From: JAEXOD01 sp963663265
GTDB lineage: Bacteria; Bacteroidota; Ignavibacteria; Ignavibacteriales; Melioribacteraceae
Length of the DNA stretch: 64,000 nucleotides
Assembly: GCA_963663265.2 (NCBI GenBank)
Contig: CAXXXM010000002.1
Coordinates: 1,240,001-1,304,000, forward strand
Reading direction: 5' to 3'
Below, in pieces: positions 45,580 to 53,654 of this stretch. Position 1 is the first letter of the stretch, and every line of letters begins with the position of its first letter. A program made the translations under genes and the position numbers. A model generated the notes under the pieces. It made no database searches, had not been told where the DNA came from, and worked only from the letters and a program-made list of their open reading frames with translations.

Positions 45580-46503
45580 TTGGCTGACTTAACCTCGCAA
45601 AACGAATATATTTATAGAATTAATTCTGTAATCGATTTTATTGATGAACATCTGGAAGAAAGGATTAATTTAGAAAAACTTGCCGAAGTAGCCTGTTTTT
45701 CTCAGTTTCATTTTCATAGACTTTTTTGTTCCATAATTAATGAAACTCCATTAGATTATTTAAATAGGGTAAGATTAACAAAAGCTGCAAATATGCTTAT
45801 TGCAAGTTATGATAAATCCATAACTCAAATTGCTTTAAGTGTAGGATTCACTTCTTCAGCAGTTTTTTCAAGGTCTTTTAAAAAATATTTCGGTCTTTCA
45901 CCAAAAGATTATAAACTTAACAATAGCAAGAATTGCAAACAAGAAAGCAAAACGGGCAAAAACTCGTTTAATTTTAACCACTATTTTGATAACACAAATT
46001 TTTCAAATTATCTTAATGGTGTTAAAATGAATGTTACAATTAAAACTATGCCGGAGTTTAACTTAGCCTATGTTGCTAACTATGAAGGTTATTTTGTCGA
46101 TAAGATTAACAGAGCGTGGACTAAACTATGCAAATGGGGTGAATCGAACGATTTAATTAATAAAGATACAGCATTCCTTGGTATTTCGTTTGATAATCCC
46201 GATGTTACTCAGCTTGAAAAGTGTCGATATTATGCATGTATTACCATTCCAACAGATTTAACTTTGCCAAAAGGAATTGGGCAGTTAACTCTTCCTGCCG
46301 GTAAGCATGCTGTTTTGCATTTTGAAGGAAAAGACGAAGACTTACAAAAATATTACAAATGGTTATATACCGAATGGCTGCCAAATAGCGGTTATTTGCC
46401 AAACGATGCACCTTGCTACGAAATTTATTTTTCTACACCTGAACAAAATGATAAAAAAGTATTTATATTAGATATTTGTATGCCGATTAAACCTTTAATT
46501 TAG
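45580..46503 (+). CDS. AraC-family regulator with GyrI-like effector domain
   Basis: A regulator of about 307 residues. The AraC DNA-binding domain is N-terminal (LEKLAEVACFSQFHFHRLF, then ITQIALSVGFTSSAVFSRSFKKYFGLSPKDYK). The C-terminal half is a GyrI-like small-molecule binding domain (VTIKTMPEFNLAYVANYEGY, AGKHAVLHFEGK, PCYEIYF). The start is uncertain because no ATG exists before residue 90. TTG at 45580 places the normal family N-terminus (QNEYIYRINSVIDFIDEHL) correctly; a TTG at 45511 would add 23 AT-coded residues. The next gene, nine bases on, encodes a free GyrI-like domain. Confidence 0.85.
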   Translation: MADLTSQNEYIYRINSVIDFIDEHLEERINLEKLAEVACFSQFHFHRLFCSIINETPLDYLNRVRLTKAANMLIASYDKSITQIALSVGFTSSAVFSRSFKKYFGLSPKDYKLNNSKNCKQESKTGKNSFNFNHYFDNTNFSNYLNGVKMNVTIKTMPEFNLAYVANYEGYFVDKINRAWTKLCKWGESNDLINKDTAFLGISFDNPDVTQLEKCRYYACITIPTDLTLPKGIGQLTLPAGKHAVLHFEGKDEDLQKYYKWLYTEWLPNSGYLPNDAPCYEIYFSTPEQNDKKVFILDICMPIKPLI

Positions 46504-46511
46504 AGATAAAT

Positions 46512-47153
46512 ATGACGAACAAAGTTGATTTAAAAGAGGATTACAAACCAATTTTTAGTGCTTCAGCCAAAGAAGTTACTTTTGTTGGTATTCCATCATT
46601 CAATTTTTTAATGATTGATGGTGAAGGTGATCCAAATACTGCTGTTGCTTTTCAAGAATCAGTTAAAGCACTTTATGCAATTGCCTATGCAGTTAAGTTT
46701 GCTTGCAAAACAGGTAAAAACACTTACGATTTTGTTGTTCCACCCCTTGAAGGTTTATGGTGGTGTGACAACATGGAAGAATTCAGCATTAATGAAAAAA
46801 ACAAATGGAAATGGACATTAATGATAATGCTGCCGGATTATGTTACCGAAGAAATATTTGCAGCTGCAAAACAAAAAGTAATTGATAAAAAAGAAGCAAA
46901 ATTTGCAGAAAATGTTCGTTTCGAATTTTTTGATGAAGGAGCTTCTGCTCAAATTATGCACATTGGTCCTTATTCAGCCGAAGAGCCTACTGTTGAATCA
47001 TTACACAAAGTAATTTTATCAAGCGGTTATGTTTTTGCCGGTAAACATCACGAAATTTATTTAAGCGATGCTCGCAAAACTGCACCTGAAAAATTGAAAA
47101 CAATTATACGCATGCCTATAAAGAAAAAAGTTGTTGGCAAGAGTGACGAGTGA
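46512..47153 (+). CDS. Stand-alone GyrI-like domain protein
   Basis: A 213-residue cytoplasmic protein of the GyrI-like small-molecule binding fold: VTFVGIPSFNFLMIDGEGDP, VPPLEGLWWCDN, MHIGPYSAEEPTVESLHKVI and HHEIYLSDARKTAPEKLKTIIRMP. Family members bind or hydrolyse hydrophobic ligands or act as effector domains. Adjacent to an AraC regulator with its own GyrI domain, it may handle the same ligand. Its last codons and stop lie in a three-fold GAGTGAC repeat that begins the adjoining repeat region. Confidence 0.85.
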   Translation: MTNKVDLKEDYKPIFSASAKEVTFVGIPSFNFLMIDGEGDPNTAVAFQESVKALYAIAYAVKFACKTGKNTYDFVVPPLEGLWWCDNMEEFSINEKNKWKWTLMIMLPDYVTEEIFAAAKQKVIDKKEAKFAENVRFEFFDEGASAQIMHIGPYSAEEPTVESLHKVILSSGYVFAGKHHEIYLSDARKTAPEKLKTIIRMPIKKKVVGKSDE

Positions 47154-47175
47154 CCGAGTGACGCGTAACGAAGAC

Positions 47176-47259
47176 GTTTCATAATTAAGGAATAATTTCT
47201 GGGCGGTCATGGTCGTAGGTGTTTCATAATTGAGGAATAATTTCTGGGCGGTCATGGTC
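47176..47259 (+). repeat. 45-base tandem duplication
   Basis: GTTTCATAATTAAGGAATAA... (47176-47214) and GTTTCATAATTGAGGAATAA... (47221-47259) are offset by 45 bases and differ at one position over 39. Each ends in GGGCGGTCATGGTC. Only the second continues into a complete palindrome. Confidence 0.8.
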
Positions 47260-47271
47260 TCACCATGACCG
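47249..47271. repeat. Palindrome, type 1 (GGTCATGGT)
   Basis: Perfect arms CGGTCATGGT and ACCATGACCG around CTC. The counterpart of 24754-24776 with one compensated pair. Confidence 0.85.
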
Positions 47272-47314
47272 AATGAATTTACTGTAAAAACAGCGGCGTT
47301 TTTGATAAAAGTTT

Positions 47315-47338
47315 GTGTCACGGTTCAGACCGTGACAC
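47315..47338. repeat. Palindrome, type 2 (GTGTCACGGT)
   Basis: Perfect 10-bp arms GTGTCACGGT and ACCGTGACAC around TCAG, followed by CCGAG. The counterpart of 24834-24852 with one compensated pair. Confidence 0.85.
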
Positions 47339-47419
47339 CCGAGTTCGGGGATTTAAGAGTTTTGCAACATTCTCGGTCATGGATGTTTCAAAACTCATTT
47401 TTGATCTTGCCATATTGGG

Positions 47420-47485
47420 AACTCACCTCGACTTAGCAAACACCGCTAAGTAAACCGATTCCCCTTGATTAAAAAAGAGAGGGGA
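47420..47485 (+). repeat. Two-hairpin element, copy 1
   Basis: Contains AACTCACCTCG, then the hairpin ACTTAGC-AAACACC-GCTAAGT (47431-47451) and a second, imperfect CCCCTT...GAGGGGA hairpin. The inverted copy lies at 47581-47645. Confidence 0.7.
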
Positions 47486-47580
47486 AATTTTGCCGTCCAA
47501 TGTTTGTCGTCTTTTCTTTCTTACTCTTTCAATATGTATTGCATAACGCATAATATTATAATAAGATATATGTTATACAT

Positions 47581-47645
47581 TCCCCTTCTCTTTTTAAGAG
47601 AAGGCGGTGTACTCAACGGGGTTTGTTGAGTCGAGGGATGAGTTT
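47581..47645 (-). repeat. Two-hairpin element, copy 2 (inverted)
   Basis: On the minus strand it reads AACTCATCCCTCG, then ACTCAAC-AAACCCC-GTTGAGT, then CCTTCTCTT-AAA-AAGAGAAGG and GGGA. It aligns with copy 1, and two stem pairs are changed on both sides. Confidence 0.7.
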
Positions 47646-47794
47646 GTCAATATGCAAACGTGAGCATTATTAACAAATCGTATAATTCATTATAGACCTC
47701 ATAATTATCTATCCCCATACTTTTGAGATAGTCTCACTACTGGTTTTACCAAAGAACAGCTAAAATAACAGTATTTTTGAATAATAATTATAGC

Positions 47795-47865
47795 GCCACG
47801 GTACGACCGATGACACCCGAGATTGGATTTCTTGAGTTTTGCAAACGACATCGACCGTGACACCC
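47795..47865. repeat. Degenerate type 2 palindromes
   Basis: GCCACGGT-ACG-ACCGATGACACCC (47795-47818) is a type 2 copy with one substitution and one inserted base. ACCGTGACACCC at 47854-47865 is a right half only. Both look like decayed copies. Confidence 0.55.
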
Positions 47866-47949
47866 GTGTTAACTATCTGCAAATTATGCAATTCCACGGT
47901 TCTTGTCTCTTACTCAGATTAGGCGAGTCGGCTTCTCTTTGCCCCATTT

Positions 47950-48345
47950 TTATTTTATTTCTAACGCTCCCCTCAACTCACTATCCAACTCAATTTTGTT
48001 AAATGTGCTTTTATCCACGCACAAATGAACAGTTTCCACAATTATGCATAAATCGTTCTGATTATTATATATATTATAAGTTAATTCGAACGATTTTTCT
48101 TTTAATTGAGTAACAGAAACCGTAATTTTTATTTCATCGCCAGATTTTAATGGCTTGAAATATTCGGCATTGGTTTTTATAATTGGAAGTGCTATTTTGT
48201 CGTCATTAAAATAATCTCTATTTGAACTTAATTTTGTTAAAAACACTTCATAAGCAGAATGTGCAAACTTAAATGCCTCTGCAAAAAACATAATTCCGGC
48301 AGGATCACAATTATAAAAATTTACTCTCGTAGTATATTCAAACAT
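47950..48345 (-). CDS. 4HBT-fold acyl-CoA thioesterase (YbgC/FadM-like)
   Basis: A 131-residue hot-dog thioesterase of normal family length. The N-terminal active-site segment FYNCDPAGIMFFAEAFKFAH has the catalytic Asp and the D-P-A-G-I turn of the 4-hydroxybenzoyl-CoA thioesterase group. The central strands KSGDEIKITVSVTQLKEKSFEL are typical. It hydrolyses acyl-CoA or aromatic acyl-CoA; a 1,4-dihydroxy-2-naphthoyl-CoA hydrolase role is possible but no menaquinone genes are near. AAAGGTG precedes the ATG. Confidence 0.88.
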   Translation of the reverse strand: MFEYTTRVNFYNCDPAGIMFFAEAFKFAHSAYEVFLTKLSSNRDYFNDDKIALPIIKTNAEYFKPLKSGDEIKITVSVTQLKEKSFELTYNIYNNQNDLCIIVETVHLCVDKSTFNKIELDSELRGALEIK

Positions 48346-48436
48346 TTTGCACCTTTAAAATATTATTCTTTGAAATATTACGGCAGCAGCCTATTTTTGA
48401 ACTTTGAATTATAAATTTATCACTTTTATTGGTTTT

Positions 48437-49765
48437 ATGAAATTAAATATTTTGAATAAAGTAATTTTGTTGCAACTTTTATTATTATTTTCTGTTTCTT
48501 TTTCCCAAGAATTTAATAACGATACAAAAAAAGAATTTTACCCAAACGGCAAGTTGAAAAATGAGGGGACTTATAAAAACGGCGTAAAGGATGGAGTATA
48601 CAAAGAATATTACGAAAATGGTTCTTTATGGAAGGAATGGTTCTTTATAGATGGGAAAGAAGATGGTGTATCAAAATGGTATTTTGAAGATGGCATTTTG
48701 AGTATGGAATGGAACTACACCAATGGTAAACTTCAAGGTTTATCAAAATGGTATTATGAAAGCGGCGAACTTTGGGCTGAACCTAATTACGTTGATAACG
48801 TTCAAGAAGGATTTACAACTACTTATTATAAATCAGGTGTAGTACAAGGAATTTGGCATTATCAAAATGGAATGTTAAATGGCATATCAAAAATTTTCTT
48901 TGAAACAGGCAAGCTTGAGGTTGAAAGAAATTACGTTAACGATGAGCTTGAAGGTATTAGCAAAGTTTATTACGATTATGGACCTTTAGCACTCGAAGCC
49001 AACTATAAAGGTGGTGTATTGGACGGGACTTCCTACGTATATTACCCTGATGGATTAATTAAGGTAGTTGATACTTATATAAAAGGACAAGTAGTAAAAA
49101 GAATTAGATACGATATTGTTGGACGACTTTCAAAAGTTGAAGAAAACTTTAACGAATATTATGATGAAGGAACATTAAAAACCGAACTCCACTTTCGTGA
49201 TGGAGTACGCGATGGAATTAACAAAACTTATTATAAAACGGGCTTTCTTGAATCAATTTTAAATTATAACGCCGGAAAATTAGATAGTACTTGTCATTTT
49301 TATAACGAAGAAGGCATTTTATCCGAAATCGCAAACTTTGTTGCCGATAAAAAAACCGGCGAAAGTGTTGTTTTTAATACAAATGGAATTAAAGTTTTTG
49401 AAGGTTATTATAGCGAGTCTGTTTTAGATGGCAATATTAAAACATACTATCAAACAGGCGAGTTAGAATCCGAATATATTTGCAGTAATAATCTAATTGA
49501 TGGCAAATTAAAATTCTATTATAAAAGCGGTAAATTAAAAGGCGAAGTGAATTATTCCAAAAACATTAAAACCGGCTTTTCAACCTGGTATTACGAAAAC
49601 GGGGAAATTGAAGAACAATTAAGCTATAAAAACAACTTACCCAACGGTGAACAAAGGTCATACTATTCAAATGGTTTGTTACAACGCGAAGCAATTTACG
49701 ACAATGGAACAATAGTATCTGAAGTCTTGTACGATTCTAATGGTGCAAAAATTAAAACAAATTAA
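48437..49765 (+). CDS. Secreted MORN-variant repeat protein
   Basis: A 442-residue protein with signal peptide (MKLNILNKVILLQLLLLFSVSFSQ) and about 17 units of 22-24 residues of the form YYENGSLWKEW...YxNGKxxG, the MORN-variant repeat seen in YwqK-type proteins. The repeats should form a long beta-hairpin ribbon. ATG 48437 starts the signal peptide; an upstream in-frame TTG at 48404 would bury it. Homologues are sometimes annotated as antitoxins, but export makes that label doubtful here. No partner lies beside it. Confidence 0.82.
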   Translation: MKLNILNKVILLQLLLLFSVSFSQEFNNDTKKEFYPNGKLKNEGTYKNGVKDGVYKEYYENGSLWKEWFFIDGKEDGVSKWYFEDGILSMEWNYTNGKLQGLSKWYYESGELWAEPNYVDNVQEGFTTTYYKSGVVQGIWHYQNGMLNGISKIFFETGKLEVERNYVNDELEGISKVYYDYGPLALEANYKGGVLDGTSYVYYPDGLIKVVDTYIKGQVVKRIRYDIVGRLSKVEENFNEYYDEGTLKTELHFRDGVRDGINKTYYKTGFLESILNYNAGKLDSTCHFYNEEGILSEIANFVADKKTGESVVFNTNGIKVFEGYYSESVLDGNIKTYYQTGELESEYICSNNLIDGKLKFYYKSGKLKGEVNYSKNIKTGFSTWYYENGEIEEQLSYKNNLPNGEQRSYYSNGLLQREAIYDNGTIVSEVLYDSNGAKIKTN

Positions 49766-49889
49766 ATGAATCTTATTGGTTTTGTTTCAAATTTTAATGC
49801 CAAAGCACAAAACCCCCTACCTTCCCTAAATATGGTTAGAATACTCCTTAAAAATAGTAAAAACAAGCTATTGTTAACTTTTAGTATTT

Positions 49890-49905
49890 AAGATAAGTTT
49901 GTCTT
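49890..49905. promoter_or_regulatory. Candidate operator dyad before the TonB locus
   Basis: AAGATAAGTTTGTCTT is a 16-bp dyad with one G-T mismatch, about 90 bases before the lipoprotein gene. The perfect form AAGATAAGTTTATCTT is at 63951-63966. A metal-responsive repressor site is a guess from position. Confidence 0.35.
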
Positions 49906-49991
49906 GATTTATTTCATGAAATTAACTGATAGCAGCTTAAAACATAAGCCTGCCTTAAATACTATTTTAAATTCTTAAAAACGGAGTAACA

Positions 49992-50699
49992 ATGAGATTT
50001 AGCAAGTACTTTCAAATTCTATTAATTTTAGTATTAAGTGTAGTTTCCTTTTCCGGTTGCAGTAAAGATGACGATAACACATCAAATCCGGTTGCAGTTG
50101 AAAGCCCTACATTCAAATCCATTTCTTCACCATATTTAATTTGTGCAAATAGGAATCCCGGTGGTGTTGGATTTGACTTCTTTATATTTGGAGCGGCAGG
50201 CGGAGCAAATAATTTAGATTCCGTTTCTACAACATCGTTTGTAAGCGATATAACAATCCGTACAATACAAGCTCAAAAAGTTGATGGAGGGCTTGCCGGC
50301 ATGCCTTTTATAAAACTTGCGGATGGTGTTACTGCGGTTAATTATTCAACTATTGATACTAACTGTACAGGCATTAATGGGTATAATAGCTTAAATTATT
50401 CGGCAAGTTTATCAGCACTAAATTACCAATCTGATAATTCAAGTTTCAATTTAGCATCTTTGCCGGTTGGCTCAACCGGAAAAATTTTATTAGCTGATCT
50501 TCAAACCGAATATAACAAACTTATTATAGGACAACGCTGGCGAACGACTGCAAATAACAGCATTAGCGGCGATGAAATTGTTTGGATTATTAAAACCGCA
50601 GAAGGTAAATTAGTTAAGTTTATTGTCACCTGTTTCCCCGCCAATCCTGCTCCTACAGTTAGTGGTTATATTGCTGTTGAATGGAGCTTATTAAACTAA
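49992..50699 (+). CDS. Lipoprotein, possibly HmuY-like
   Basis: A 235-residue lipoprotein with lipobox FSGC near residue 23 and an acidic SKDDDN start to the mature part. The C-terminal EIVWIIKTAEGKLVKFIVTCF followed by SGYIAVEWSLL resembles the last strands of HmuY-type haem-binding lipoproteins, and the gene precedes a TonB receptor as hmuY precedes hmuR. The rest shows no clear haem-ligand His pair, so the haem assignment is tentative. GGAG precedes the ATG. It is probably on the outer-membrane surface. Confidence 0.6.
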   Translation: MRFSKYFQILLILVLSVVSFSGCSKDDDNTSNPVAVESPTFKSISSPYLICANRNPGGVGFDFFIFGAAGGANNLDSVSTTSFVSDITIRTIQAQKVDGGLAGMPFIKLADGVTAVNYSTIDTNCTGINGYNSLNYSASLSALNYQSDNSSFNLASLPVGSTGKILLADLQTEYNKLIIGQRWRTTANNSISGDEIVWIIKTAEGKLVKFIVTCFPANPAPTVSGYIAVEWSLLN

Positions 50700-50713
50700 T
50701 TATCTAAACTTTG

Positions 50714-50767
50714 GCACAATTATTTAGACTTAAAAACTACTCGTTTTATTTGTTTAATTAATTGTGC
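50714..50767 (+). promoter_or_regulatory. Inverted repeat before the first TonB receptor
   Basis: Nine-bp arms GCACAATTA (50714-50722) and TAATTGTGC (50759-50767) enclose 36 bases. They lie between the lipoprotein stop and the receptor start. Function unknown: a weak terminator, a leader structure or a DNA-looping site are all possible. Confidence 0.35.
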
Positions 50768-50784
50768 TATTCTAAAGGTATACT

Positions 50785-53100
50785 ATGAAACCGCACAACT
50801 CAAAATTAAAAGCACTAATCATTCTCGTTTATTTTATAATTTTTAGCAGTAACATTATTATAGGGCAAAACAAAATTACGGGACTAATTACTGATTCATT
50901 AACAAACAAGCCAATTGAATATGTTAATATTCAAATAAAAAATAGTAATGTTGGTACCACAACAGACAATAAAGGAACTTTTGTACTTAACTATAAAAAT
51001 AATTCAAAAATAGAATTGATTTTTTCGCACATTAATTACTTAACAAAAACGGTTGTAATGGAAAAAGATAAACTATCCGACAACATGATTTTTATTCTAA
51101 GTCCCAAAGTTCAAGAAATTTCCGATATAATTGTTTCAGCCACACTTTCCGAAAAGCCCTTAAGCAAAATTTCTAAAAGTGCTTATGTAATTACAAAAGC
51201 ACAAGTTGCAAATAATTTTAATTCTAATATTATTGATATGTTATCTAAAACTCCCGGTTTTACTCAAGTATGGGAATATCATTCCCCAATACTACTACGA
51301 GGAATGAATTCAAACCGTTTACTTGTAATGAAAAATGGGGATAGAAGAATTGGTACTTTCCCCGGAGGTTATTTTGGACAAGATATTAACATTTATGATA
51401 TTAAAAAAATTGAAGTTGTAAAAGGTCCCGGTTCAGTAATCTATGGTAGTGGTGCTATTTCAGGAATTATTAACATTATTGGTTCCGAACCTTATGGTGT
51501 AGAAAAGAGCAACGTTCAGCTTATTTCGGGATACGGAGGAAACAATAACGAGTTTTTAGAATCGGGTGCCATCTCATTAATCAAAGAGAATTATGGCTTT
51601 AACCTTAACGCCAAATATCGAAAAACCGACGATTATTATTATGCAAATAATGAACGAGCAGTTAATAGCAATTTTGAGGATAAAGACTTTTCCTTTAATA
51701 CTGGGTATAAATTTTCTTCTCAACACCAAATTGCTGCTTATATTGATTACCATTATGGTGACTGGGGAAAACCACGAGGATTCAATGGTCCTGAAAAATA
51801 TTTTACTGAAATAAGAAATATTGAAAAAGGATTTCATTCCGCTTTAAATTACACGTATTTTCCTAACACATTCATTCAATCATTAAATTTTAATATTTAC
51901 TATGATAGGGGAACACGCGACTATTACCAATACAAAAATAGTAATATCACAAAAAAAAGAACTTCTTTAGAATTAGTCCATTATAAAGATAATTATGGCG
52001 GCGGTAGATTATTTTCAACGCTTTCCCCCACCTCTAATCTGATTATTACCACAGGTATTGACGGTTACGCATTTTTTATTGATAGCCCCACTGATAACTA
52101 TGACTATTATAACAACACTTTTGGACGAATAGAGGGGAATAATGATGCCGGTCAAAATAACATTGGAATATTTATAAATAACGAATGGCAGATGTTACCA
52201 AGTACTATTTTGGAATTTGGCATACGATACGATTATGCTTCGGTTTATGAAGGGAAAAATAATTATGTTAATGAACGGACAGAAAACCGTACTGCTTTTT
52301 CCGGAAACTTTGGAATAGTTTACTCATTCAACAATTTTACAACTCTTTCATTAAATATTGGAAGAGCTTTTCGGATGCCGATAACGGAAGAATTATTCAC
52401 TAAAACTGTTTCTTGCAAAGGAATTAAACAAGGGAATCCAAATTTAGAACCCGAATTTAGTTGGAATTTTGATTTGGGCTTACGTGGCAGCAACATCTGT
52501 AATTTAATTGATTATGAAATAGCACTTTTTTATAACGTACTTAGTAACTACATTAATGAATCTCCCGCAATCAATATTGAAGATGTTGATTTTACATATT
52601 CAAACGTTAATGCAGTTTTAACAGGTGGCGAAGTTTCTTTTGCATACACTATTCCGAAATTATTAAGTAATAGCGACCTGATTAAATTATGGTTTGCCGG
52701 TTCATACCAATATGGAATTGATATGACAGATAAAAATAATCATTCCCCGCTTTTTGGAGTACCTCCATTTTTATTAAACACTTCATTACAGTATAATTGT
52801 AAATTATTAGGCTCCTTTATAAGCGGCTATAACACAAAGTTAGAATTAGAATATGCTGCTGCTCAAAATCGTGTTGCTAATGTTCCCGACGGTACAGATG
52901 GGGGTCCTTGGGGTTATGAAACCTCCGAATCTCACCTTGCCGCAAATTTTTCTGTTGGCGTAGATTTAAGATTGTTCAACAAAAACCAACTTTTACGACT
53001 TAATGTAAAAAACTTATTTAATTCAAATTTCCAACCCTTTGGCTCTTATATTCCTGTAATGGGTAGAAATATAAAGCTTCTTTTATCATTTAGTATTTAA
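50785..53100 (+). CDS. TonB-dependent receptor 1
   Basis: A 771-residue outer-membrane receptor. The signal peptide is followed by a CarboxypepD_reg-like domain (KITGLITDSLTNKPIEYVNI), the plug (about 120-235, with LLRGMNSNRLLVMKNGDRR and IEVVKGPGSVIYGSGAISG) and a 22-strand barrel ending in LLLSFSI. The barrel has FRMP and NPNLEPE segments, as in haem and siderophore receptors (FRAP/NPNL boxes). It is flanked by a HmuY-like lipoprotein and by OB-fold and PepSY genes. It should import an iron compound or haem with TonB energy; the ligand is not shown. Confidence 0.9.
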   Translation: MKPHNSKLKALIILVYFIIFSSNIIIGQNKITGLITDSLTNKPIEYVNIQIKNSNVGTTTDNKGTFVLNYKNNSKIELIFSHINYLTKTVVMEKDKLSDNMIFILSPKVQEISDIIVSATLSEKPLSKISKSAYVITKAQVANNFNSNIIDMLSKTPGFTQVWEYHSPILLRGMNSNRLLVMKNGDRRIGTFPGGYFGQDINIYDIKKIEVVKGPGSVIYGSGAISGIINIIGSEPYGVEKSNVQLISGYGGNNNEFLESGAISLIKENYGFNLNAKYRKTDDYYYANNERAVNSNFEDKDFSFNTGYKFSSQHQIAAYIDYHYGDWGKPRGFNGPEKYFTEIRNIEKGFHSALNYTYFPNTFIQSLNFNIYYDRGTRDYYQYKNSNITKKRTSLELVHYKDNYGGGRLFSTLSPTSNLIITTGIDGYAFFIDSPTDNYDYYNNTFGRIEGNNDAGQNNIGIFINNEWQMLPSTILEFGIRYDYASVYEGKNNYVNERTENRTAFSGNFGIVYSFNNFTTLSLNIGRAFRMPITEELFTKTVSCKGIKQGNPNLEPEFSWNFDLGLRGSNICNLIDYEIALFYNVLSNYINESPAINIEDVDFTYSNVNAVLTGGEVSFAYTIPKLLSNSDLIKLWFAGSYQYGIDMTDKNNHSPLFGVPPFLLNTSLQYNCKLLGSFISGYNTKLELEYAAAQNRVANVPDGTDGGPWGYETSESHLAANFSVGVDLRLFNKNQLLRLNVKNLFNSNFQPFGSYIPVMGRNIKLLLSFSI

Positions 53101-53129
53101 ATCATTATCAAAAAAAATCGGAGAATATC

Positions 53130-53654
53130 ATGGCAAATAAAAAATATCTGTCCTTTGTTTTAATTATAACAACTCTTTTCTTTAGCTATTGCAGCAACGA
53201 TGAAAAAAATAATGTAGATGAAAACAATAAACATACTATCTATACAGTTCAAGAATTTGCAAATAATGCTAATACACTAATTGGAAAAACAATATACATA
53301 AGAGGAGTTGTAGACCATGTTTGCGAACACTCGGGTCAAAGATTTAGAATTATCGATCGTGATGGTAAGGCTTATGTTCGTATCCAGTTAGGTAAAAACG
53401 AAACTTCTTTCGATCCAAGCAATATGGGTAAAATTGTTGAAGTAAAGGGAAAGGTTGAATCAAAAACTTATTTGCCGGATGATGTTAGACAATTAGAACA
53501 AAAAGTTATAAAAGCAAAACAAGAAAACAAAGAAATAGAACACCAAGGGGAAGCTTTAAAGCTAATTGAAAAGCTAAAGGCAGATATCCAATTAGGAAAA
53601 ACCAATACTTACTCAGTTTATCACATTGAAGCAATAAGTTATGAAATCAAATAA
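53130..53654 (+). CDS. OB-fold lipoprotein with CEHxG motif
   Basis: A 174-residue lipoprotein with Cys in the lipobox FSYC. The domain NANTLIGKTIYIRGVVDHVCEHSGQRFRII followed by AYVRIQLG and IVEVKGKV is an OB-fold. The C-E-H-x-G motif recalls an uncharacterised Bacteroidota family with H-x-C-K-H-G-G and may bind a metal. A Lys/Glu-rich helix ends the protein. It overlaps the next gene by 14 bases, so the two are coupled. Periplasmic, perhaps a metal-handling partner of the receptors. Confidence 0.7.
   Translation: MANKKYLSFVLIITTLFFSYCSNDEKNNVDENNKHTIYTVQEFANNANTLIGKTIYIRGVVDHVCEHSGQRFRIIDRDGKAYVRIQLGKNETSFDPSNMGKIVEVKGKVESKTYLPDDVRQLEQKVIKAKQENKEIEHQGEALKLIEKLKADIQLGKTNTYSVYHIEAISYEIK

Larger units (their letters stand above)
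47154..47949. other. Second gene-free repeat region
   Basis: About 800 bases without a credible gene. It begins with GAGTGAC repeats that run out of the GyrI gene, then a 45-base tandem duplication, two strong palindromes, an inverted pair of a two-hairpin element and degenerate palindrome copies near 47795 and 47854. Several modules match the region at 24.4-25.6 kb. A short minus-strand frame here is only a product of the tandem duplication. Confidence 0.7.

Noticed and set aside
47061..47321. Minus-strand frame of 86 codons with a repeated peptide
   Set aside because: It is produced by the 45-base tandem duplication, has no ribosome site and overlaps the end of the GyrI-like gene.
48437..49765. 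YwqK-type antitoxin of a toxin pair
   Set aside because: The protein has a clear signal peptide and no toxin gene is adjacent; only the repeat type is shared.
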